64,000 nucleotides of DNA from Phytophthora quininea (lineage: Eukaryota > Oomycota > Peronosporomycetes > Peronosporales > Peronosporaceae), in assembly GCA_011947345.1 (NCBI GenBank), contig JAAVTG010001008.1, positions 186,001 to 250,000 of the forward strand, written 5' to 3'. Positions 32,677 through 44,816 of this stretch are shown here, one piece after another; within the stretch, counting starts at the first letter, position 1; every line of letters starts with the position of its first letter. The notes beneath the pieces were generated by a model. That model was not told the origin of the DNA, searched no databases, and saw only the letters and a list, made by a program, of their open reading frames with translations. Made by a program: the position numbers and the translations under genes.

Positions 32677-33591
32677 ATGGTGGCGCACGGCAACGACAGC
32701 CACGGCAAGACCGGCGGCGTGGTGGCGGCGCGTCTGCTCGGCTCCACGTGCTCGGGCCTGACGGAGCTCATGATCTTCCACCCCGTGGACACGATCGCCA
32801 AGCGGCTCATGACCAACAAGGAGCCTATGAAGGGCCTGGCAGGCCTCAACAAGGTCATCTTCCGCGACGCCTACGAGAAGCCGGTGCTGGCCCGCTACCG
32901 CTCGCTGTTCCCCGGGCTGGGCTTCGCCGCCGGCTACAAGGTCTCGCAGCGCATCTACAAGTTCGGCGGCCAGCCCGTGGTCAAGGACTACATGGCCACC
33001 AACCACCTGCCCTTCTTCGAGCACACGTTCGGCGAGCGCAACGCCAAGACCATGATGCACGCCACGGCCGGCAGCCTCATCGGCATCGGCGAGATCGCGC
33101 TGCTGCCGTTGGACGTGCTCAAGATCCGCGCGCAGACTAACCCGGCTGCCATCGCCGGCAAGGGCGTCGTCAACATCTTCACTACCGAGGGCTTTGCGCT
33201 CTACCGCGGCGCGGGCTGGACGGCGGCGCGTAATGCGCCCGGCTCGTTCGCGCTCTTCGGCGGCTCGGCACTCGCCAAGGAGTACCTCTTCCAGCTCGAG
33301 GACTACAACAGCGCCTCCTTCTTCCAGAACTTTGTGGCCTCCATCTCGGGCGCCTCGGCTAGTATCATCGTGGCCCAGCCACTGGATGTCATCAAGACGC
33401 GTATCCAGAGCCGTCCGTTCGACTCGCCGGAGAGCGGCATGACTGTCGTGCGCAACCTGCTCAAGGCCGAGGGCCCGACCGCGCTGTTCAAGGGTCTGAT
33501 CCCCAAGCTCTCTGTTGTCGGACCCAAGCTCGTGTTCTCGTTCGCTGTGGCACAGCACCTGATCGCCTACTTCGAGAAGTCCTTCGCATAG
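32677..33591 (+). CDS. GGC1: Mitochondrial GTP/GDP carrier (SLC25 family)
   Basis: An inner-membrane exchanger that imports GTP into the matrix for GDP. The uninterrupted ORF of 304 residues has three carrier repeats. The Px[DE]xx[KR] signatures are HPVDTIAKR, LPLDVLKIR and QPLDVIKTR. Close resemblance to yeast Ggc1 is visible in long conserved blocks: FHPVDTIAKRLMTNKE, LFPGLGFAAGYKVSQRIYK, AGSLIGIGEIALLPLDVLKI, GWTAARNAPGSFALFGG and PKLVFSFAVAQ. In yeast the carrier supports iron-sulfur and nucleotide metabolism. There are no frame breaks. The start at 32677 follows the CT repeat. Confidence 0.95.
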   Translation: MVAHGNDSHGKTGGVVAARLLGSTCSGLTELMIFHPVDTIAKRLMTNKEPMKGLAGLNKVIFRDAYEKPVLARYRSLFPGLGFAAGYKVSQRIYKFGGQPVVKDYMATNHLPFFEHTFGERNAKTMMHATAGSLIGIGEIALLPLDVLKIRAQTNPAAIAGKGVVNIFTTEGFALYRGAGWTAARNAPGSFALFGGSALAKEYLFQLEDYNSASFFQNFVASISGASASIIVAQPLDVIKTRIQSRPFDSPESGMTVVRNLLKAEGPTALFKGLIPKLSVVGPKLVFSFAVAQHLIAYFEKSFA

Positions 33592-33802
33592 ACGTCAGGG
33601 CTGACGGGCCAAACGGATTCAAGTGCGTGGTGCGTGACGGATGCTCACATTTAGATGGTGTGCATATTGACTCGTGCCGACGCCTTCGTTTTGCAGCATC
33701 GTGATCCATTTTTTTAAACAAAGCTGACTCAAGCATCAACAAGAGTGCTCTCGCGTTGTGTTCCTCATCTTCAGCTTCTACCCGATGCCCGTGCCGTTCA
33801 GC

Positions 33803-35291
33803 TTAAGTTACTGCTTTGAGCACGGTGCTTACGAGGACCAACGCGACACCAGCTGCGGTTGTAACGATGGCAAGCAGTGCAATCGCGAGCTTCCACTTCC
33901 AAAGTTGTCGTGCTTGCTGCGCAAATGCGTGCTGTGGGAAATATAGCTGGAGCACCGACGCCAGAGACTCATTCTTTCCCACAGGACGACCATCCGGACG
34001 CGCTACACTCGTCGTTTCCAGCATAAACTCAGCTCGCAGCCCGTAGTGGTCGGACAGATGCGTGATCGGAAGCTGTTGTTGCTGTCGTGGTCGGCGGCGA
34101 AGGTGGGTTTCTTCGTTATCGTCGTTAAACTCCTCAGAATCACTGTCGCCAGCGAGCCCAGCAATGGTGCAATGGTCAACATTGGTGCCCTTTTCAACAA
34201 GTGTCAGTCGAAAACGCGATGATGCGAGTAACTCGCGATCCTCGTCAATTTCTCCATCCCCACTAGTGCTATCTGTTGTCGTACTTCCAGCAGTATGCGA
34301 AGCAGTCGATGCTGGATCGCTTGCGCCTGGGAAGAAGAACATGTAGTCGATGCACTTGCCGTCCTTCTCAGGGGAGAGCGGGTCCATCGTGTGCACAAGC
34401 GAAGAATGGCCGTCTCCGTTCGTAATCGGATGCCACTCATCGCCTAGTTTTGTGGTATCGTACCGCTTCATCAGGTCGACGATCGCCGATGCTTTAGCGT
34501 CCACCCTGTTCCCTGACTCTCGAGCCACGTTCAACCTGGCCTCGCGAACGACGCGCTCGAAATCGGTCACCAGTTGCTGGTATACCTCGCTTTCGCGGCA
34601 TCGAGTGGAGATAGCCGCCCCAGTCTCTGCATCGTGAACAAGATTATGGCGCGCATCCAAGTTGAAATCTCCCGTAATGAGAACTGGCACGCCGGGGTCG
34701 TCTCGAATTGTCCGTGCGATAAAATGGTTCATCTCTTGCAGCTGTGCAAGTCGGATTCCGTACTCTTTGCGATTTTCTCCGGCCTGTGTGTGCGTCGTAA
34801 ATACGTGCAACGAGTCCGAGAGGTCGGGCGAGAGCTGGATGCGAGCATACAGAACGCCCTTGGCGCACATTCCATCACTGCCAGAGCCCTGCGAGTACGC
34901 GAGTTGGTCGCGTTCCACAATAGGGTATCGACTGAGGATCAGCAGTCCGCCGTCAATCAGACGCGTGTCCAGTAGTCGTGGCCACACTGAGCCGCAGTGG
35001 TAGCGGAAACCCAAGGCGTAGGCATCGCGCACAAAGCGCTTCTGCCGAGGACCGGCCTCGAACATCTCCTGCAGGATCACCACGTCGAAGCGAGCCATCT
35101 TCCGCAGCAGCAGCGCCACCCGGAGGTCTTTGTAGTCGCCCGACTTGAACCACTGGCCGCTGTGGATGAACTCTGGGCGGCAGAAGATCTGCCAAAACAG
35201 TGTCAGATTCCCTCTCGACCCCATTCAAAAGGGGAGGTGGCCTACGTACGTTCATGCTGAGCACTGCAAGGCGCTCCTGCGTGGCGGCCAT
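33803..35291 (-). CDS. Neutral sphingomyelinase-like endonuclease/phosphatase-family enzyme
   Basis: This belongs to the DNase I-like (EEP) superfamily; neutral sphingomyelinases hydrolyse sphingomyelin to ceramide. The first exon (35250-35291) encodes MAATQERLAVLSMN, with the metal-binding Asn at its end; the intron is 35189-35249. The second exon carries the conserved catalytic blocks: RFDVVILQEMFE (Glu), GGLLILSRYPI, FTTHTQAG, LITGDFNLDA (Asp-x-Asn), KCIDYMFFF and the terminal LSDHYGLRAEF (Asp-His). A Ser/Thr/Asp/Gln-rich loop near residues 320-390 is inserted before the last motif. The C-terminus ends in one hydrophobic helix (KLAIALLAIVTTAAGVALVL), probably a membrane anchor. Length is about 476 residues. 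Substrate cannot be fixed; nSMase2-like is the best guess. Confidence 0.85.
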
Positions 35292-35480
35292 AGCTGCGCT
35301 CGAGATATTCCGGCGGAAATCTGCGCGCGATGTTCGATGTACGTGTCCACCAGCGCCGACGAGCGAGGTCCGGGAGGTCCTTCGACTGCTCGCGACTGAA
35401 TCGTCCGTTTCTCGCAGCACCGGACCCGCAGTGTATCCATTGAGTGTTCCGGTACACAACTCTTAGTCCGATACAAAGCG

Positions 35481-36546
35481 CTAGATGTTTTCAGTTGTAC
35501 CAAGCACGTCCAGCTGTCGCTGCAGCGTATCCAGCGTGCGCTCAGCATCTCGGACTTGAACTGCGCGAGTTTCGGCCAGCACGACGTACTTGGCCATACG
35601 GGTTAGCTCCTCTCGCCTAGTGGTGATTTCGTTCCGCAGCTCCTTTTGACGCTGTAGTAACTGCGCCTCTGCGAATTTAAGCTCTCCAGCTGCCGCGTTC
35701 ACTCGATCCAGCTCGTCGCTCTGGTCGCGAAGGAACTCTTCCAACTCGTACTCTTCCTTGGCCTCGAATGCTTCGATAGACGCAGTCGTGTCGAGCGCCT
35801 CTGGTCCTGAAATTTAGTACAGGAGATTAGCTAGACATCGTTGGTATCATGAAAGACGAGACCATACCAATCGCGGTCATCTCCTGGACGAGTGTCTCGA
35901 GTTGTCGCTGCCTGGCCGCTTCTTGGCCTCGCCCTGCAGCCCGTTCTGCAATAGCTGCAAGAAGAATATGCTGCTCTACGTCCTGTTCCCACGACAATGG
36001 CGGTTCCTCTTCACAGCTGGCCAAAACTGGTTCGTCCGAGTCATAGCGTGCTGCTGTCATGACGGCGTCTGCGTCCACCGCAACCCCACTCCATGGCGCG
36101 TACCATTCTCCCACTGCCCAATGTACTTGCTCCCTAGCGCACCGGTGTACACGCCGTATCCGTTCGGCTCGTTGTGTGCAAAGTCCCCGAGAAACTGGTG
36201 CCGTTCGTAGACAGCTCCACTCCGCTTCCCTGCTTCCTACCGTCCTTTATAGCACCCGCATACGTGCTGCCAAATACCGATTCGACAACACCCACACCGT
36301 CGGGAACGCCCTCTATCAAAATGTCAACTCAGTCAAAACACATACATCAAAGGTCAAGAACGCACCGGCGTCGACTTCTCCGAAGTACAATGACCGATCC
36401 CCCAAAGCCACCTTAGCAACTTTCACTCTAGAGACCATCACCTCACGCTCAGCGACTGGAGATCCCTCAACAACACGAGTAGCAGTGCTCGACCCAGGTC
36501 TGCTTCGGGCACTACCAGCGTGATCTCCAGCATCGTTTGTCGACAT
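35481..36546 (-). CDS. MORN-repeat protein with C-terminal coiled coil
   Basis: About 310 residues in three exons; introns 35807-35867 and 36313-36365 have good GT-AG borders. After an N-terminal segment (ALGDRSLYFGEVD) come MORN-type repeats with the YxGxxxxGxxxGxG pattern: STYAGAIKDGRKQGSG, SGDFAHNEPNGYGVYTG and KYIGQWENGTRHGVG. The second half is Glu/Gln/Arg-rich coiled coil. MORN proteins often sit at membranes or in cytoskeletal or flagellar structures. Frame breaks near 36195 (a GGGG run) and 36090 interrupt the repeats without loss of residues. It is divergent from the WW gene with 107 bp between starts. Confidence 0.75.
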
Positions 36547-36653
36547 TTTTGCTACGAGCTCCACGTCGTTTCGCGTCAATTGGGTACTTTTCGTGATGAC
36601 CCATATTTTGCCACCATCTGTTTGAAAGCACTTCAACTTGAGCGTGACACGCC

Positions 36654-37869
36654 ATGTTGCCTTTGGCGAACAAGAAGACAAAGCGACACAAAGGAAAGGC
36701 TGGAGGAATCGAAGCGGTTGTCGAGATGGAGCCTGCGCGCCCCAGCCCAGGTATGCGGCGCGAAGTAATGAGCTGGACGTCTTGCATGCATGCAGGACCC
36801 TGTCTTTTCCAGCCTCTCTGTCGCTCGCTGCTTACCATTTACTTGCATGTGTCGTGACGTATCTACCGCAGTGATCAATGGAGCGAAGAGGAAGCCTTCG
36901 GGTGGCAGCTCTTCCACGACCGTCAGCGCAACCTCGTGTACTACCTGCACAGCTACACGGGCGAGGTGCGATGGCCTCGACCGGAGACCGTGGGCTTCGT
37001 CATGCACGGGCTCAGGCCACTGCCGGCTCGCTCCGGAGCGGACGCTGCGATGGACTCCAGCTCAGGCAACCCCGACATATGGAGTCCGTACTACCCCACG
37101 TCGTCATGATGCCGTCGGGCTTGATGCAGGTGCATCCACGCTCTGGATCGGAGACTCGAGCGTCCGAGATCTGGTGCGGATACAACCGCTTCCCACTCGC
37201 GCACTTCGGAACATGCCCAAGCAACGAGACATTTCCTAGCGCGGTGGAGAACGGCGTGCCATTGCGCAATAGGATCTTGCCACCGACCTGGGAGGAATCG
37301 CGTAATGGTTCGCCGTTCTTGCCGCCGTATCCGGTCACGATCCTCGGACAGGAGTCCCTGGGAGACAAGCCCATGCCTCCACCTCCGTTGACGCTTCCCG
37401 AGAGATTCCAAACGCCAGAAATCAAGGTCCCGCGCAGCTACCAACAGTACAAGAGTGGCGAGCTTAAACTAGTCCAAGGGACGATGAGCTGGTCGGCGCT
37501 ATCGCACGGAAACGTTGCCCCCACACGTCCGCCGCGTTCTGCTCCAACAGCCAGCACTCGGAAACTGCCAGGTAATTACTTATTGTTGCTTCGTGTTAGA
37601 GCAAACCATTCAAACTTCATCTGTCGTGCTGCGCAGAGTATTCCAAAGGAATTGTGGCGCCTCGCAGCGAGAAAAAGGAGCACAACCGAAAAGGCTACTT
37701 GCTCCGCCAGGCCCGAAAGATGATGCGAGAGAACACCAATTCTTCTGCTGCAGCAGTACCGAAACAGCTTCTGAAGGCTTCAACACCGCGACTCGAGTTT
37801 AGTCGCGAGCTGGAAAACAAGCGGGAGATCCCCAACGACCATGACCCGTTGTCGACCCTTGACTGCTGA
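36654..37869 (+). CDS. WW-domain-like protein of unknown function
   Basis: Three exons are likely (introns about 36751-36871 and 37572-37636). The basic N-terminus MLPLANKKTKRHKGKAGG is followed by WSEEEAFGWQLFHDRQRN, which then reads into LVYYLHSYTGEVRWPRP, a WW-type fold with its aromatic-rich turn and closing WPRP. A long Pro-rich, mostly unstructured region follows (PPTWEESRNGSPFLPPYP, KPMPPPPLTLPERFQTPEI). The end is basic: SEKKEHNRKGYLLRQARKMM. A frame break near 37090 and a one-base phase mismatch at the first intron are present. It shares a 107-bp divergent promoter with the MORN gene. Confidence 0.65.
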
Positions 37870-38402
37870 GCTTAGCAAGACCACCCCACCAGATGAGAAT
37901 TTATTTACTCCAAATGAGAAGACCCCGGAGACTCGTGTCCGTGGGTGGCATCAATTTCAGCCGCCACGAGGACAGGCATAGACAGCTGTCCCTTCAACTT
38001 GAGTAGCGCGAGACGTCCATCCATTCAGTTTGCTAATGTTTCTCGAGATGTTGCAATCACCAATGGCGACCTGCGGCCTCTGGCACAGGCCATTTGTGTA
38101 GTAGCACGCCACGCTACTGAAACACTCGAAACTGGATCCACATCGGTGACATCTTTCAGCGATTCCACTCGTAATAACGCCGTCAAGGACATATCGCTGC
38201 CATCGTCAGCTCTGCTTGCTGCTGCAACACCCGCATCACTGTCGCTTCCCCGACTTCTCAAGTGATTTTGTGATTTTGAGTAGATCTATATTACGTTCTG
38301 CCACACAATTTGGACATTCCTGTTGATCGGTGGAAAGCGCCTACAACAAAGCCCCAAGAAAAAGCCCTTGCCGCCCCTGTGTGCGTCCCCTCGCCCGCCT
38401 CG
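37870..38402. other. Region between genes with a possible Cys-rich exon
   Basis: On the minus strand from about 38210 to 37977 there is an open frame of about 77 codons with seven Cys: it includes ERCHRCGSSFECFSSVACYY, then TNGLCQRPQVAIGDCNISRN, and ends in VYACPRGG before a stop. There is no start codon with a credible upstream exon. It may be the last exon of a decayed secreted Cys-rich gene. Two other frames are also open, so chance is possible. Confidence 0.3.
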
Positions 38403-40084
<1,682 letters not shown>

Positions 40085-40268
40085 TGGGCAAGTTCCAGCG
40101 AGCTCAGTCAGGAAGCACACACAAAATCAAGCGGCGCTGGCGCGAATCATGGTGCGTGGGCAATCGTTAAATATCTTCATGCCAGGCCAGTGTGGACGGA
40201 CGTTTTTGGTGAATGATTTGCCTGGTGTTAGCAATTTACTTGGCCTCTATGTCTAACACTCAAACTAG

Positions 40269-41096
40269 CTAAAACAGCGGGATGCCGGCGCAGAAGCGCA
40301 TCAAGTCGCGGGTAAAGAGTCCTTCGATGTCGTGCGAGTCGGTCTGGCAGCACCAGAGTCAGCAACAGCAGTCTCAAACACACTCTAAGCCATAGGAAGA
40401 TTTTCTCACCTCGTCTTCCCACCTCTTTGTCATCGCGTTCCACTTGTACGTGCGTAGGCCGGAAACCTGTCAGCAGAGAGTTATTCAGTCGTTGCGAGAC
40501 GTATGGTATACCAATACCCCGAGTTGTCATACCGGAGATGTGAACTCCAGCTGCTGCTTGGCCAGCACCACGTTGATCTCAAACTCCTGGCCGTTCGTAC
40601 GGATGACAAGTCCGTCATCTATATCTCGGAGCAACATATCCAACGTCACTCCTCAACCAAATCGTCTCTCGTCGACAGCAATTATTAATTGCTACTTAAC
40701 GCACCGCCATTGCGCTGCAGCTGGAACTGCTCGTTGATCGGAGGATGCAACGGCTCCACCGCAGTCTGCACGCGGTCTAGAAACTCGGTCGACAGCTTGG
40801 CGAATCTGCCGCAACCTCTAGTCAGTAAAACCCGCGCCAAAACACGCTCTGAGCTGCAGTATCACTCACTTGGTTTTCGGCATCTTGGGCTTCAGACGAC
40901 GTCTAGCTGCGCCAGCTCCTGCGGCCTTCGGGATCGTGATTTTCTGTCGCGTCTGTAGCGCCGCCACGCGGTATACGCTGCACATAACATACAGACAACA
41001 CAGCAGAGGTCATGCCACTTCATCTTGAACGCGTTACGCGCTAGAACCTCGTCAGACAGCGGCGTCTTACCGAGCACCGCACGATGGCAGAAGCAT
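40269..41096 (-). CDS. Frataxin-like protein, divergent, with likely mitochondrial leader
   Basis: Six short exons join in frame to 150 residues: 41071-41096, 40870-40977, 40705-40805, 40533-40618, 40410-40466 and 40269-40343; introns 64-93 nt, all GT-AG. The first 45 residues are Arg/Lys-rich and acid-free (MLLPSCGARVYRVAALQTRQ), like a mitochondrial presequence. The mature part follows the frataxin/CyaY order: helix FAKLSTEFLDRVQTAVEPL, strands GLVIRTNGQEFEINV, then QQLEFTSPVSGLRTYKW (frataxin: QIWLSSPSSGPKRYDW) and a final helix SHDIEGLFTRDLMRF. Frataxin regulates Fe-S cluster assembly. The acidic ridge and the INKQ motif are not kept, so it may be a paralogue. The start is 60 bp from that of the divergent neighbour. 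Confidence 0.68.
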
Positions 41097-41156
41097 CTTG
41101 GTCAATTGCGAAAATATGCCATAGTACAGTTACCATTTCAACCCAATCAAAGCACC
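41097..41156. promoter_or_regulatory. 60-bp divergent promoter
   Basis: The start codons of the frataxin-like gene (minus) and the queuosine salvage gene (plus) are only 60 bp apart. The gap contains CAATTG, ACCATTTCAACCCAATCAAA and a GTACAG word. ACCATTTCAA resembles an oomycete initiator and CCAAT occurs on the plus strand. Both 5' leaders must be very short. Confidence 0.45.
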
Positions 41157-42760
41157 ATGGCTCCGTCGGCTCCCGACTCGATGTTGGCGCGCGTGCGGCC
41201 GTCGTGCGCGGCGCTGGTGGCCCACGCTGACTCGTCCGTGCGGATCAATGCCGACAAAGTACGCGCCTTCGTGGAGCAGCTGGATCGCAAGGAGTTCGAG
41301 CAGCTGGCCGAGCCCATGAACTTCCCTCTCAACTTCCGCTCGCAGCAGGACGAGCTCAACTTCCTCAGTACGGACGCCAGCATGGAGAATTATTATATTG
41401 TAATACTTAGAAACTAATTGTGCTATGCTCAGCTCTGTACGCCATGCTAAACATCGGCAGTGGCTTCCGCAAGGACCTGCACAAGTATGCTGATCGGGTG
41501 CGTACCGAATCGATTTTGTGGAAAGCGGCAGTTGTAATATTGATTTACGGTGTGAGCTTGCTGATGACAGGGGGCACACGACACTATTGTAAGTAGATCT
41601 GACGAGGAGTACTACATTCTTGATGAACTCATTTGATTTGGGTTGGATTTCTTGTGCAGGTGTTTGGGCTGATTGGCATGTACATTTCGGTGCCCAAGCT
41701 GGACGGCCAGTTCATGAAGAGCTTGAGTCTGGACCTGATCGCGTCCTACTTCAGCATCCCACTGGAAAAGGACGAGGAGATCTCTCCGGGCATTTACATG
41801 GCCAAGCCGGTGCGTCTACGGACTGGTAGCTTTCTGAACGATACACTAACGTCTACTATTTTGCATGGTGGCGATTTCATAAATTCAGGGACCACTGAAG
41901 CCTCTGGCCGAGATGCTTCAACACGTAAGTGACTCACAGGACCTTCCCATTCCATGTACGATACTAACCCTGCATTCTTGTTCTTCAGATGTTGAACGAA
42001 TGTGGCCAAAAGCTACTCGACCTCAAGATGGAGGACTTTGGAGCATTCGTGTTGGTCAATCTCTCACCAAAACCCTCTGGGGGAATGGAAGAGAAAGAAT
42101 CGGTAGCCAGCGCTGCACACCTCATCGAGCAATTTGTGTCAACTTTTCCAGCTTTTGATGACCACTACGAAATCCGTGGAGAGGACATATATCTTCTTAA
42201 GCGAGCACAGCTTGCCGTCGCGTGTATTCACCGGCGATTTAAGGTACGGAAAGATGGATATGATGTTGGAACGCGCTTAATCACCGTTTACTGCCTCAGG
42301 ATACTGAGCCCAAGCTAATGTTTGCAGACATTGACGATCTGACGGCTTTCAGTGACAATGTAAGATGTAGAACTTGCTCAGGAGGTCGCGCGTATTTTCC
42401 CGTTATCTTTTACCTACTTGTTGGACTTTGTAGGTTTTGCCGTGCGTATTGCACGCTCTGGGAGTCCTTGAGGTATCCAGTTTTACTATAATACATTGTC
42501 TGTTGGTGAATGTTGCTAACATATGCCTGTAGTATGACGCGGAGCTGGAGGCGAAGATCAACCGTGGCGAGGAGATACCTGCAGGACAGCAAGAGTGCGA
42601 ATTGCGTGCCGCTGCACTCGTGGCCTGTGACGAGATTGTCAAAGAGAGCAAGGGGAGCCTGACCACGCTCGAGCTGGACTTTTACCTGTGGCGTGTGGGC
42701 AAGGAGGATCGCTTCCGTGGCCTCGAGCGCCACGCCACGCGCGACACGTTTTTCTATTGA
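41157..42760 (+). CDS. QNG1: Queuosine 5'-phosphate N-glycosylase (queuosine salvage protein)
   Basis: This enzyme releases queuine from queuosine nucleotide so that it can be reused for tRNA wobble modification. Nine exons: 41157-41367, 41433-41497, 41571-41588 (only 18 nt), 41660-41809, 41889-41924, 41989-42243, 42300-42359, 42434-42472 and 42533-42760. The Q_salvage (DUF2419) landmarks are FPLNFRSQQDELNFL, LYAMLNIGSGFRKDLH, VFGLIGMYIS, FADIDDLTAFSDN, VLPCVLHALGVLEYD, INRGEEIPAGQQECELRA and the C-terminal LDFYLWRVGKEDRF. About 355 residues. All junctions are in frame and no indel is needed. It is divergent from the frataxin-like gene. Confidence 0.92.
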
Positions 42761-43077
42761 CACCCCATGCATTCGCTAAGCATCTGAATGCCATTTGAAC
42801 GCCATTCCCGGCGCGTGTTTACCGACCCGTCGAAACGTGCAGAGAATGTCTGCCTCCTGAAGCGAATGAACGTCTACTACTAACCCCGTGCATTAACGTT
42901 GTCAAGAACAGCCCAGGTAACGATGCCGACCAGCGGCAGTGTGACGACCGAGCGCGGCGGATCGTCGGAATTTAATCGCACGTTGAAGTGGACATTGACT
43001 CGCGACTCGCGGCCGTTAGGGATTGCCGTCATTTGATAATTCTCCAAGCACTGAGCAAGTACCGACCCACTGCAGCC
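42761..43077. other. Intergenic region
   Basis: About 320 bp between two plus-strand genes. No gene or RNA is recognised. Confidence 0.3.
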
Positions 43078-43860
43078 ATGCCTCAGGAGTTCGAGAAGAA
43101 CAAGGTATTCCCTGGTCCGACACAAGTACGCGCCATCTAAAGGATTGTTGTGGACCCGTCGCAGAAGCAAACCATACTCCACGTCAACGCCAGTCTCACG
43201 CACAACTCGGTGACGGACCGCGTGGCAGCCAAGATGGTGGAGCACTTGACGCACCACTACCATCGCCACATGTGTGGCGGTGATGATCCGGTGATGGACA
43301 GCCCTGAAGACGTCCTCAATATCGAGGAGTGCGACGTGTGGAGCAGTACGATGCCCAAGTTCGACCGAGAGACCATGACGCGCGTGTGGAAGGCGCGGCA
43401 CGGCAGCGAGGACGAAGCAGACCAGGCTGCATTCAAACCCATCAAGCAGCTCGTGGATCAATTGCTGCGAGCAGACTTCCTGGTGATCACGAGCCCGGTG
43501 TGGAACTTCAGCGTGCCGTACGCACTCAAGCAGTACATCGACTGCGTGGTGCAAGCTGGCCTCACGTTCCACGACAAGGATGAAGAAGGACCCTCGCGCC
43601 CGTATTTTAAAGGGCAGCCACTCATCGTAATCTCGTCGTCGGGAGGCAAGGCCCCGCCAGCGAACGAGGACTACGTGTTCCCATTCCTGTCGCGCATTTT
43701 CGCCATGTGCGGCTTTGACGACGCGCATCGCGTGGCCATCGAAGGCCTCGCCATCTACGACAAGGAGGAATGCTTCCAGAGAGCGGTGGAGGAAGCCAAC
43801 TGCATCGCCGACCAAGTGGTGCAGAACCAGAAGCTGCGGCTGGACGTGAACTTTGCGTGA
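43078..43860 (+). CDS. FMN-dependent NADH-azoreductase-like flavoprotein
   Basis: A flavodoxin-fold quinone/azo reductase of the AcpD (AzoR) family, likely cytosolic. Exon 1 (43078-43104) encodes MPQEFEKNK; the intron is 43105-43164; exon 2 carries the domain, about 240 residues in all. The FMN phosphate-binding loop is NASLTHNSVTDRVA. The core SPVWNFSVPYALKQYIDCVV matches the AzoR P-W-NF-P-LK-IDh signature, and SSSGGKAPP lies in the isoalloxazine-binding loop. The C-terminal VAIEGLAIYDKEE strand fits. Alternative: an NQO-like oxidoreductase of the same fold. No frame breaks. Confidence 0.87.
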
Positions 43861-44816
43861 GTGAGAGCAGGCGAGTGCAGTGCATGCTGAACGATGAATT
43901 GCATTGAATGGATGGGAACGCGTTTCCCGAGCCGTCTTGCCACCGAAAGTCTAATGAAGTCTGCATGGGGTTTCGTGATGCTTCATCGCGCAGTGGATGA
44001 AGCAAGTGAAGCTGTTGTCCTCGAAGGATAATCGCCACTGGAACCACCAGCTCAAGTCGTGCCCAACAGGACTACCGGTACCACATTGTTCGCTGCGATC
44101 TCCCCGCCACAAGCACTTTCGATCATCAAAGGCAAGTGCCATGCCGATTTGCTTCTTGAACGCGGCGAGTTTGAACTCATCCCTCAGCGCAGTTGCTGCG
44201 GGCATCAGGCGCCCTTCAGCTGGTTGGAAAGTTTCCATGCTCTGCCTTGGCAAGTCTCGCTTGCTGGAGAGAGATCGAGCTCTGGTCGTCGCTTACAGCT
44301 CGGCAGACCGGGGCAAGCCTAGCATTGGAGCTGAGACCAAGCACAGCAAGTTGAAGCGGACAGGTTGCCGTCTGAGATGGCTGCAATGCCGTCCGACAGG
44401 CTATATGCCGTATGTGAAATGTATCCATGAGTGCGGATCCAGCCAATCCGCGTCGGGTTGGCTCTTTTCTGCGCGCGGCACCAGGATGAGCCCTTTCACT
44501 CGGCTCCAGTATGCTCCGGGTCAAAGCAGCGGCGCTCGACGCAGTTGCTGCCCGTTACCGAGGCGAGTTCTCTTCGTCGCGGCCATTTGCAGATTCCTCC
44601 CCGCGGTAGGCTGCCTCGCTGCTCCTTCGGTGCGTGGCTGCTGGCTGGTGGTGACTGACGAGCGCGTTGTGTGGCTGCTGCAGGCCCCCGCACGTAGATC
44701 CAGCGAGAAATCCGGCGCGAGTTTGACTGGCACCACCCAGAGCAGCATATCAGAAGTCTCCAACGGCGACACAGACGCAATTCGTTTCTTATCCAGTCGA
44801 GGTCGTCCACTTTGCA
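43861..44816. other. Intergenic region, no recognised gene
   Basis: About 950 bp. A long plus frame (from 43997, running out of frame into the PX gene) and a minus frame (43951-44253) are open, but both have Arg/Ser/Cys-rich composition and no domain. I see nothing convincing. Confidence 0.3.

Noticed and set aside
42880..43815. 311-codon minus ORF
   Set aside because: Antisense shadow of the azoreductase gene.
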